10,243 bases of DNA from JBKHXU01 sp046565865 (GCA_046565865.1 JBKHXU010000130.1:1-10243), one strand, 5' to 3'. Positions 1 to 5,736 are shown, counted from the stretch's first letter. Made by a program: numbers and translations. Notes: generated from the sequence alone by a model not told the origin.

Positions 1-188
1 CGGCCGATCCCGATATCGGACTGTTATTGCCGTGTAACGTAGTCGTGCGTGAGGAGGACGACAAATCCGTCACCGTCGGCTTCATGGATCCGATCGCGGT
101 GTTGAAGCTCACCGACAATCCGCAGGTGGCAGAGCTGGCGCGCGAGGTGCGCGGCAGGCTAGAGCGCGTGCGCGACAAGCTGCACTGA
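1..188 (+). CDS. DUF302-family protein, C-terminal part (5' truncated)
   Basis: This is the last 61 residues of a gene that begins before the window; the reading frame starts at base 3 and stops with TGA at 186-188. The visible segment reads IGLLLPCNVVVREED, followed by a short strand and a MDPIAVLKL segment, then a charged amphipathic helix to the C-terminus. A hydrophobic LLPCNVVV strand with a following DP-x(4)-L segment is typical of the C-terminal half of DUF302 domains, small alpha/beta proteins of largely unknown function. The single visible Cys lies in the PCNVVV strand, where the family commonly has one. I cannot see the N-terminus, so a signal peptide or an extra domain cannot be excluded. 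The family call rests on this motif only and no function is proposed. Confidence 0.7.
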   Translation, partial: ADPDIGLLLPCNVVVREEDDKSVTVGFMDPIAVLKLTDNPQVAELAREVRGRLERVRDKLH

Positions 189-265
189 TACTAACTACTC
201 AGGCGCTCCTGAAGTCAGTGTCATTTCGAGGCGCCGTAGGCGACGAACGATACCCTACGCCTTAT

Positions 266-286
266 TCTCCGATACGGAGATTGTTT
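266..286 (+). terminator. Possible weak intrinsic terminator after the DUF302 gene
   Basis: TCTCCG (266-271) and CGGAGA (275-280) form a 6-bp stem with a 3-nt loop ATA, followed by TTGTTT (281-286). It lies 78 bp past the stop codon and upstream of the GGDEF-EAL gene. The stem is short and the T-run is interrupted, so termination may be weak. A second inverted repeat, CGTAGG (235-240) with CCTACG (254-259), lies just upstream. Confidence 0.4.
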
Positions 287-339
287 CCCGCCACACTCCG
301 CCAGTGCCCGCCAGCGCCCCGCCCAGCCGAATCGCTATC

Positions 340-345
340 TATACT
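340..345 (+). promoter_or_regulatory. Candidate -10 element for the GGDEF-EAL gene
   Basis: TATACT at 340-345 matches the sigma-70 -10 consensus at five of six bases. It would place the transcription start near 352, about 20 nt before the ATG at 372. I see no good -35 hexamer 16-18 bp upstream because that stretch is C-rich. The ATG at 348 would fall at or before this start site, which supports the downstream start codon. Confidence 0.35.
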
Positions 346-361
346 AGATGGGCACAGGCCC

Positions 362-367
362 AGGGGG
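362..367 (+). promoter_or_regulatory. Ribosome binding site that decides the start of the GGDEF-EAL gene
   Basis: AGGGGG at 362-367 lies 4 nt before the ATG at 372. The earlier in-frame ATG at 348 has no purine-rich stretch upstream, so 372 is the better start. Confidence 0.55.
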
Positions 368-371
368 ATCC

Positions 372-2375
372 ATGAATTTACGCCGGCCGGAAACGTCATT
401 GAGTTTAGGGGTTGGGCTCGGTTTCACCGTCGTTTTATTGCTCCTGATCGCGCTGACGACTGTCGGCCTAGTACAGATGGCGGATATCAACCAACGCATG
501 GAGTACATCGCCAAGGAGAACAACGTCAAGGTGGCGTTAGCGCACGAAATGAAGGATTCGCTGCGCGACCGCGCCGTAATCACCCATACCATCACGCTCC
601 TGACCGATCCGTTCGAGCAAAATTTGGAATATGACGCTTTCCACACCCTCGGCGGTGCGTTTATGCAAGCGCGCGACCAGTTGGAGGCGATGCCACTGCG
701 ACCGCAGGAAGCACAATCGCTAAGTCGCATACGCGCGCTTGGCGGCAAGACCCAGCCGCTGGTGATCCAGGCGGTGGAAATCGCGATGAAGGGCAAGAGC
801 GCCGAGGCGCGCGAGATCCTGCGTCACGAGGTGATTCCGGCGCAAAAACTGATCGCACTAGAAATCAACGAGCTGCTTCGGCTGCAACAGCAGGAAACCG
901 ACGCCGCGGTAACGGAAGCGACCACGGCGTACCGAAACACGCGCATGTTGATGATGCTGTTCGGCGGTGCGGCCGCCCTCATCGGCCTCGCTATCGCCGT
1001 GGTAGTGATCCGTAACGCCAGCCGCCAAGCGCAATCGCTGCAACACCAGGCCATGTTCGACAACCTCACCAACCTGCCGAATCGTGCCCTGTTTTCCGAC
1101 CGCTTGCAGCAGGCGATCCTGGTCGGGCGACGCGAGAAGCAGGCATTCGCATTGATCGCCATGGATCTCGATCGTTTCAAGGAAATCAACGATAGCCTCG
1201 GGCATCACGTCGGCGACCAGGTGTTGGCGCAGATCGCGAGCCGTACGCGCGCGTGCCTGCGCGAGTCGGACACCGTGGCGCGCATGGGCGGGGATGAGTT
1301 CACGTTGTTGTTGCCGACCGTGACCAAGATCGAGGGCGCGGAGGCGGTGGCGAAAAAAATATTGGCGGCGTTCAAGGAGCCGATGAACATCGGCGGCAGG
1401 CAACTCGACATCGGCGCGAGCCTCGGCATCGCCATGTTCCCGCAGCACGGCGAGGACGCCGACAAACTGCTGCGCGAGGCCGACGTCGCGATGTACGACG
1501 CCAAGCGCTCGCACGGCGGGTTCAAGGTCTACAGCCCCGAGCTGGACCAAAATGCCGACGATCGCTTGATGCTGCAGACCGATCTGCGGCGCGCGATCGC
1601 GAACGACCAGTTGGTGCTGCACTACCAGCCAAAGATCGATTTTCACACGGATCGCATCAGTGGCGTCGAGGCGCTGGTGCGCTGGCAGCATCCGACGCAC
1701 GGATTGATTTCTCCCGACAAGTTCATTCCGCTGGCCGAAGCCAGCGGCTTGATCAAGCCGCTGACGTACGCAGTGTTGCGCATGGCGCTGCGCCAGTGCG
1801 AGGTGTGGGACCGAGACGGTTTGCCGTTTTCGGTGGCGGTGAACATCTCCGCGATCAACATTCAAGATCCGGAATTTCCTGACCAGGTGGCGGTGCTGCT
1901 CAAGGAAGCGGCGGTGCCGGCAACCCGCCTTGAGCTGGAGGTGACCGAGACCGCGGTCATGACCGAACCGGTGCGCGCGGTCGAATGCATTAAGAAGCTG
2001 CGTACCCTCGGGGTGCAGGTCGCGATCGACGACTTCGGCACCGGCTATTCGTCGATGGCATACCTCAAGGAACTGCTGGTAGCGAAGATTAAAATCGACA
2101 AATCGTTCGTCAAAGACATGGTCGCCAATCACCACGACGCCGTCATCGTGCGCTCTACCGTCGAACTCGGGCACAACCTCGGCATGAAGGTAATCGCCGA
2201 GGGCGTGGAGAACCAGGTGGTGTGGGACAAACTGAAGGCGCTCGGCTGCGATTCGGCGCAGGGCTACTACATGGGGCGCCCGGTGGCGGCAGACAAGTTC
2301 ATAGAATGGCTGCGCCAGTCACGCTGGGGGATGCAACCGCGGCACGCCCCCACCGGCGCCGCGAGTCGCGCGTGA
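372..2375 (+). CDS. Membrane-bound dual GGDEF-EAL cyclic-di-GMP enzyme
   Basis: This 667-residue inner-membrane signalling protein probably makes and/or degrades cyclic di-GMP. A transmembrane helix (residues about 15-36) is followed by a periplasmic helical region of about 155 residues resembling the four-helix-bundle sensors of chemoreceptors (note the HTITLLTDPFE stretch). A second transmembrane helix (about 192-213) leads to the GGDEF domain (about 226-389) and the EAL domain (about 400-647). The GGDEF signature is intact (306-310), and RESD (297-300) five residues before it fits the inhibitory I-site RxxD. The EAL domain keeps its usual key motifs: EALVRW from 433, EVTE (523-526), DDFGTG (553-558), KIDK (574-577), AEGVE (609-613) and QGY. 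Both domains therefore look catalytically competent, and the net activity cannot be read from sequence. The start at 372 is chosen over 348 because of its ribosome binding site. The gene converges on the Crp/Fnr-like gene, with 16 bp between stops. No ligand for the sensor can be assigned. Confidence 0.93.
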   Translation: MNLRRPETSLSLGVGLGFTVVLLLLIALTTVGLVQMADINQRMEYIAKENNVKVALAHEMKDSLRDRAVITHTITLLTDPFEQNLEYDAFHTLGGAFMQARDQLEAMPLRPQEAQSLSRIRALGGKTQPLVIQAVEIAMKGKSAEAREILRHEVIPAQKLIALEINELLRLQQQETDAAVTEATTAYRNTRMLMMLFGGAAALIGLAIAVVVIRNASRQAQSLQHQAMFDNLTNLPNRALFSDRLQQAILVGRREKQAFALIAMDLDRFKEINDSLGHHVGDQVLAQIASRTRACLRESDTVARMGGDEFTLLLPTVTKIEGAEAVAKKILAAFKEPMNIGGRQLDIGASLGIAMFPQHGEDADKLLREADVAMYDAKRSHGGFKVYSPELDQNADDRLMLQTDLRRAIANDQLVLHYQPKIDFHTDRISGVEALVRWQHPTHGLISPDKFIPLAEASGLIKPLTYAVLRMALRQCEVWDRDGLPFSVAVNISAINIQDPEFPDQVAVLLKEAAVPATRLELEVTETAVMTEPVRAVECIKKLRTLGVQVAIDDFGTGYSSMAYLKELLVAKIKIDKSFVKDMVANHHDAVIVRSTVELGHNLGMKVIAEGVENQVVWDKLKALGCDSAQGYYMGRPVAADKFIEWLRQSRWGMQPRHAPTGAASRA

Positions 2376-2391
2376 CCGAAAAGCCGTATCG

Positions 2392-3102
2392 CTAACGGTC
2401 GTTGCCGGCATCGCGCGTGGCGATGCGGCGCAAACGGCTTTCATTCAGTACCCGCATATGCTGTTTGCTGACGGTGATGATGCCCTCGGCCTTCAGCGAC
2501 TGAATAATACCGTTCACCGTCTGGCGTGCCGCGCCGATGATATTCGCCAGCTCTTGCTGTGTCAGCGGCACCCCAAGATCGACCGCTTGATTACCGATGT
2601 GTTCTCCATAGCACGTGCTCATGTGCAGGATGACGCGCGCGACGCGCGCCCCCATGTCGGCCGCCGCGAAGCTTGAAAGTTTCTCGTTGGTTTCATCCAA
2701 CCGGAAGCACAGCGCCTCGATCACGTACTGTGCGGCGCGAAAGCGCGTCGCCAGAAACGCCAGAAACCGCTCGCGTGGCACGGCGCAGACGACGGAGTCC
2801 TCGCTCGCCTGTGCGGCGCACGTGCGTAGCCGCTCTCCGCCGCCCAGCATGGTCTCGTGTATGCCGATGATTTCGTTCTGGCCGTGGAAGAACAGCAGCA
2901 CCTGCGTGCCGTGCGCTGAAGAGCGATACACCTTCACCTGCCCGCTTTCCAACAGATAAACCAGGGACGCGAGCTCGCCGACTTGAAACACGTACGCCGA
3001 CTTCGCTACGTGTTGCCGTCGCCCGAGCTTGGTGAGATCGGCCGCGTCGCTTCGCGCCGAGCGTGGCATGGGGCCTTTGTGAGTTACGAGCTTTTGTTCC
3101 AT
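2392..3102 (-). CDS. Crp/Fnr-family transcriptional regulator
   Basis: A 236-residue cytoplasmic DNA-binding regulator. An N-terminal cyclic-nucleotide-binding-type beta-roll spans about residues 25-125 (VFQVGELASLVYLLESGQVKV is its central part), then a long dimerisation helix (about 125-160) and a C-terminal winged helix. The helix-turn-helix is LTQQELANIIGAARQTVNGII, about residues 180-200. The four cysteines (95, 106, 132, 164) do not form the N-terminal cluster of FNR, so an FNR-type 4Fe-4S sensor is unlikely. The CRP cAMP-site R-S-A motif is not evident; the region reads ERLRTCAAQAS, so cAMP is not an obvious ligand. The recognition helix has R-Q-T-V-N-G where CRP has R-E-T-V-G-R, which suggests a different operator. 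The start is uncertain: ATG at 3102 has no clear Shine-Dalgarno, and the in-frame ATG at 3069 (residue 12) has a modest AAAGG upstream. The gene is divergent from the multicopper-oxidase genes and may regulate itself and them; that is inference. Confidence 0.9.
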   Translation of the reverse strand: MEQKLVTHKGPMPRSARSDAADLTKLGRRQHVAKSAYVFQVGELASLVYLLESGQVKVYRSSAHGTQVLLFFHGQNEIIGIHETMLGGGERLRTCAAQASEDSVVCAVPRERFLAFLATRFRAAQYVIEALCFRLDETNEKLSSFAAADMGARVARVILHMSTCYGEHIGNQAVDLGVPLTQQELANIIGAARQTVNGIIQSLKAEGIITVSKQHMRVLNESRLRRIATRDAGNDR

Positions 3103-3168
3103 ATAACGGGCTGACGGCGCTCCATTGTCGGTTGTTCCACAATATGCGCGACGAGATGCTGCTGGAGG

Positions 3169-3185
3169 TAATTCGTTACGAATTA
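3169..3185. promoter_or_regulatory. Perfect 17-bp palindrome, candidate operator
   Basis: TAATTCG (3169-3175), TTA centre, CGAATTA (3179-3185) form a perfect inverted repeat with 7-bp arms. It sits within a wider inverted repeat, GAGGTAA (3165-3171) and TTACCTC (3187-3193). GTTAC also occurs twice in direct orientation, at 3175-3179 and 3186-3190, with an 11-bp period (one helical turn). The site lies about 65 bp upstream of the regulator start and about 40 bp upstream of the candidate promoter of the oxidase genes, a suitable place for a dimeric regulator. I do not recognise the consensus. It is not a TTGAT-N4-ATCAA FNR box or a TGTGA-N6-TCACA CRP box. Confidence 0.5.
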
Positions 3186-3222
3186 GTTACCTCGTGCGGA
3201 AATGTAGTGCAGCGCATCAGTT

Positions 3223-3251
3223 CTGACAAATAAACCCGTGACATAAATATT
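3223..3251 (+). promoter_or_regulatory. Candidate sigma-70 promoter for the multicopper-oxidase genes
   Basis: CTGACA (3223-3228, five of six to TTGACA) is followed after 17 bp by AATATT (3246-3251, four of six to TATAAT) in a locally AT-rich patch. Transcription would start near 3258 and give a leader of about 120 nt. TGACA occurs twice, at 3224-3228 and 3239-3243, each followed by an AT-rich stretch (AATAAA and TAAATA), making an imperfect direct repeat with a 15-bp period that overlaps the promoter and could be a regulator site. Confidence 0.4.
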
Positions 3252-3348
3252 CTGCATTGTGTCCGTTTGGCGACACGTCGGGGCAGTCGAGGCTGGTAGC
3301 TTCTGGGCGCCCGCAAGGGTCGTATGTCCGCGTTGTTTGTACCCAGTT

Positions 3349-3363
3349 GTTGAATCGATCAAC
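3349..3363. promoter_or_regulatory. Inverted repeat GTTGA-N5-TCAAC in the leader
   Basis: GTTGA (3349-3353) and TCAAC (3359-3363) flank ATCGA-like bases 15 nt before the oxidase start codon. It resembles a Crp/Fnr half-site pair (TTGA/TCAA), but the spacing is one base short of the FNR consensus and it lies downstream of the candidate promoter. It could be a repressor site, a small RNA hairpin beside the ribosome binding site, or chance. Confidence 0.25.
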
Positions 3364-3378
3364 GAAATGGAGGCAAGC

Positions 3379-4452
3379 ATGACGACGGTGATCCCCTTCT
3401 CGCGTCTTGTCGCTGCCGTTGGACTCTTGAGTCTGGGTCTGTTTACGGCATCCGCGACCGCAGCGACCGTCAGTTATACGCTGTATATGACGGAGAAAGA
3501 CAAAACCATAACCATCCCTTTGGCCAGCACCAACTACACCCGTACGTTCTGGGTTGAGGGTTACACGACAACCTCGGGCGCGGTGCCGGACGTCGGCGGC
3601 GTCACGCTGACGGCGAACGAGGGTGATACGGTCAATATCACGCTCATCAACCAGACCACGCAGGCGCACGATTTCCTCATCCAGGGAACCTCGGTGCCGC
3701 GCGCGAGTGTCGCCGCCGGGGCGACGCGGACCGTGACGTTTACGGCGCCGGCCGCGGGCAACTACATCTATCACGATCCGCTGGTCGATTCGCGGACCAC
3801 CGCCGAAAACCGCGCGGCCGGAATGGCGGGCGCGCTGATCGTCTATCCGATCGGCCAGACGGCCGGCGCGGCCGGCAATCTCTGGGCCAATGGTCCGAAC
3901 TACGACTACGACTTCACCTGGGTGCTGTCGGATTTCGACAAGCGCTGGAATGCCGCGGCCAAGACCAATACCGCGGCGCCGAAGCCGTACAAGGCGACGT
4001 ATGCGTTCATCAATGGCGACTTCGGCACGCACTCGATGCACAACGCCAAGACCTCGCCGGTGTCGAAGGTCGGCGATACGGTCGCGATTCGGCTGATCAA
4101 CGTCGGCATGATTCCGCACCCGGTCCACTTTCACGGTTATCACGGGAGTGCGTTTCGGGTGAACAATCAACAGCAGACCCGCGTCGTCGAAAAGGACGTG
4201 GTCGACGTGCCGCCCATGGGCACGGTGGACTTGATTTTCCACATCGACCAGAAAGGTCTGTATATCGTGCACGACCATACGGGAATGATGGTGACGCAAG
4301 ACGGTATCTACGCCGAAGGCATGATCGCGATGTTCGATGTGTGCAAGAAGCACGGCGGCCTCGTATCCGGCGATCCCTACTGCCCGGTGCATACGATCGG
4401 TGTCCCTGGTGGTGGATGGGGCGGCGGCTGGGGCGGCGGCTGGGGCCGCTAA
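3379..4452 (+). CDS. Exported two-domain cupredoxin / multicopper-oxidase subunit lacking a type 1 copper site
   Basis: A 357-residue protein, probably periplasmic. The ATG at 3379 is chosen because GGAGG (3369-3373) lies 5 nt upstream and it opens directly into a signal peptide (hydrophobic VAAVGLLSLGLFTASATA, cleavage near residue 28). Two cupredoxin domains follow, about 30-157 and 205-322. Domain 1 aligns with the family in shape but has lost the ligands: HDFLIQG near 97 replaces an HxHG motif, and YHDPLVDSR near 131 has no Cys. Domain 2 keeps HPVHFHG (247-253), the HxxHxH motif, and an H298-D-H300 motif where a type 1 domain would have HCH. It can therefore supply four trinuclear-copper histidines but no type 1 copper. 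The C-terminus has C322-x2-H325 and C335-x2-H338, then three GGGW repeats. The next gene, 47 bp downstream with its own Shine-Dalgarno, encodes the complementary ligand set. Nitrite reductase (NirK) was considered and does not fit. Confidence 0.85.
   Translation: MTTVIPFSRLVAAVGLLSLGLFTASATAATVSYTLYMTEKDKTITIPLASTNYTRTFWVEGYTTTSGAVPDVGGVTLTANEGDTVNITLINQTTQAHDFLIQGTSVPRASVAAGATRTVTFTAPAAGNYIYHDPLVDSRTTAENRAAGMAGALIVYPIGQTAGAAGNLWANGPNYDYDFTWVLSDFDKRWNAAAKTNTAAPKPYKATYAFINGDFGTHSMHNAKTSPVSKVGDTVAIRLINVGMIPHPVHFHGYHGSAFRVNNQQQTRVVEKDVVDVPPMGTVDLIFHIDQKGLYIVHDHTGMMVTQDGIYAEGMIAMFDVCKKHGGLVSGDPYCPVHTIGVPGGGWGGGWGGGWGR
4408..4443 (+). repeat. Three tandem GGGW codon repeats at the C-terminus of the first oxidase subunit
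   Basis: Three consecutive 12-bp units encode GGGW (residues 344-355), followed by Gly-Arg and the stop. The last two units, GGCGGCGGCTGG, are identical in DNA, which suggests expansion by slippage. Role unknown; it could be a flexible tail, a surface-binding segment or part of subunit docking. Confidence 0.85.
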
Positions 4453-4499
4453 CCGCGTTTCCGACTTGCGTTTAACCCGATTTCGTGGAGGTTTGAATC

Positions 4500-5636
4500 A
4501 TGCAACGCTTTAAGACAGCCTTGAGACGCGCGGCCCTTGCCGGCGTCGGCGCGCTGGTGTGCGTTCCGGTGTACGCCGCGGTCACGCCGGTGCTCGTAAA
4601 ACAGTCGGTCGACCTCACCTACCGCAGCGTGACGATGCGAAATGTGGTAACCGGAGCCAATCAGTCGATCACCATGTGGACCTTCTCCGATTCCACGGGC
4701 AGCCGCTGGGGTGGAGGCAACAGCGGTTTCAGCGACAACAACGCACCGTTCCCGGGGCCCGTGCTCGTGTTCCGCGAGCAGGACAGCGTGGAATATACGT
4801 TCAACGACACGTGCCCGTGCGAATGGCGTTCGAGCAGTCACCCGTATGCCGGTCACACGATCCACCTGCACGGCTTGGATGTGAACACCTTGAACGACGG
4901 CGTCGGCGAGACCTCGTTCAGTGTACTGCCCGGTCAGAGCTACGCCTACAAGATGGCGACACGCGGCGCCGGTTCGTACGTGTACCACTGCCACATTCAC
5001 ACGGTGTTGCACCAGCAGATGGGCATGTACGGCGGGATCATCGTCACGCCGGCGGACAGCAACGACCAGAACCGGCCGTTCACCGGCAGCCCCGATACCT
5101 TTGCCAAGCAGTACTACTGGATCACGGCGGAGGTGGATAAGGTATGGCATGACAAGGCCGCCCGGGGCGACTTCGGCGACTCGTCGCAGTTCTCGTATTT
5201 CACCCAGTACGACCCGCAGCACTTTCTGCTCGCGAACTATCTGATTGACGTGGACACGCTCGGCGCGGGCACCAGTACGCCGGGCCGCGGTCAGGTGCGC
5301 AATACGGTGAATGGTGTGACCGGCGGTGCGGGTCAAACGATTCTGATCCGCGTCGGCAATCTCGGCTACTTAAACCATCGGGTCAGCTTCGGTGGGTTGA
5401 AGTTCGACGCCGTTGCCACCGATGGCAAGCCCATGCGTGACATGAATGGGAACCTCGCACCAATGACAGGACTGACCAGCATCCAATACGCGCCAGGCGA
5501 GCGCTACGACCTGTTGCTGCGGCTGCCCTCTACCCCGGGCACGTATACCGGCAAGGTGGAGTATCTCGACACGACGACACAGGCAATCGCCGCCGGCGGT
5601 AAGGCGGTCATGACGCAAACGATTACGGTCCAGTAA
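4500..5636 (+). CDS. Exported two-domain multicopper oxidase subunit with the type 1 copper site in domain 1
   Basis: A 378-residue protein, probably periplasmic, with a basic signal peptide (R3, K5, R9, R10, then a hydrophobic stretch; cleavage near A26). GGAGG at 4487-4491 lies 8 nt before the ATG. Domain 1 (about 28-184) has HTIHLHG (119-125) and the full type 1 signature, H163-C164-H165 followed by H171 and M174/M176. That supplies the type 1 ligands (H119, C164, H171, a Met) and four trinuclear-site histidines (H122, H124, H163, H165). Domain 2 (about 200-378) has multicopper-oxidase character (VATDGKPM, APGERYDLLLRLP) but no copper-binding His pair; its equivalent site reads LNHRVSFGG. 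On its own the protein seems to lack four of the eight trinuclear histidines, which the preceding gene product could supply. The Cys-to-His loop is C+7 rather than C+5 of typical laccases. A C105-P-C107 motif lies 12-14 residues before H119. A strong terminator follows. The likely role is cuprous oxidase in copper defence, inferred from the neighbouring cus genes; another metal or organic substrate is possible. Confidence 0.9.
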   Translation: MQRFKTALRRAALAGVGALVCVPVYAAVTPVLVKQSVDLTYRSVTMRNVVTGANQSITMWTFSDSTGSRWGGGNSGFSDNNAPFPGPVLVFREQDSVEYTFNDTCPCEWRSSSHPYAGHTIHLHGLDVNTLNDGVGETSFSVLPGQSYAYKMATRGAGSYVYHCHIHTVLHQQMGMYGGIIVTPADSNDQNRPFTGSPDTFAKQYYWITAEVDKVWHDKAARGDFGDSSQFSYFTQYDPQHFLLANYLIDVDTLGAGTSTPGRGQVRNTVNGVTGGAGQTILIRVGNLGYLNHRVSFGGLKFDAVATDGKPMRDMNGNLAPMTGLTSIQYAPGERYDLLLRLPSTPGTYTGKVEYLDTTTQAIAAGGKAVMTQTITVQ

Positions 5637-5648
5637 TCGGCTCCGCTT

Positions 5649-5685
5649 TCCCGCCCGGCGTTCAGCGCCGGGCGGGACGTTTTTT
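5649..5685 (+). terminator. Strong intrinsic terminator after the oxidase genes
   Basis: A perfect 12-bp GC-rich stem (TCCCGCCCGGCG at 5649-5660 with its complement at 5666-5677) has a 5-nt loop TTCAG and is followed by CG and six T residues (5680-5685). It starts 12 bp after the oxidase stop codon. It should end most oxidase transcripts, so the efflux genes probably need their own promoter or rely on read-through. Confidence 0.92.
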
Positions 5686-5692
5686 CAGCGCT

Positions 5693-5702
5693 TGCAATTG
5701 CA
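5693..5702. promoter_or_regulatory. 10-bp perfect palindrome between terminator and efflux genes
   Basis: TGCAATTGCA lies in the only 51 bp available for an efflux-operon promoter (5686-5736). An overlapping TTGCAA (5692-5697) matches TTGACA at four of six bases, but no convincing -10 follows at 16-18 bp. The site may be an operator or part of an activator-dependent promoter. A palindrome this short could also be chance. Confidence 0.25.
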
Positions 5703-5736
5703 TACAGTGACCTCTGGTTCTCCGGGTCTGCCCGCC

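Noticed and set aside
199..212. Hairpin TCAGG-CGCT-CCTGA just after the DUF302 stop as a terminator
   Set aside because: Only a 5-bp stem with no T-tract; the hairpin at 266-286 is a better candidate.
858..2174. Long minus-strand open frame opposite the GGDEF-EAL gene
   Set aside because: The plus-strand frame encodes intact GGDEF and EAL domains. The antisense translation has no recognisable domain and a shadow-like composition.
2374..2400. GACCG/CGGTC inverted repeat between convergent stops as a bidirectional terminator
   Set aside because: A 5-bp stem with a 17-nt loop and no proper T-tract on either strand is too weak to call.
3300..3317. CueR/MerR-type operator (partial dyad CTT ... 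AAG around GGGCGCCC)
   Set aside because: The middle arms mismatch, and no -35/-10 pair with the 19-20 bp spacing typical of MerR-family promoters flanks it.
3217..5336. Minus-strand open frames opposite the two oxidase genes
   Set aside because: They are His/Arg/Val-rich antisense translations with no domain. The opposite strand has signal peptides, ribosome binding sites and copper motifs.
3379..5636. Copper nitrite reductase (NirK) as the identity of the oxidase pair
   Set aside because: NirK has a type 1 Cys within a HCA-type motif and one type 2 site. The second protein has HCH plus HxxHxH, a trinuclear-type pattern, and the first has no type 1 Cys.
3379..5636. The two oxidase genes as one gene broken by a frameshift
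   Set aside because: Each has its own GGAGG ribosome binding site and its own signal peptide, and they are separated by 47 bp with a clean stop. That indicates two real genes.
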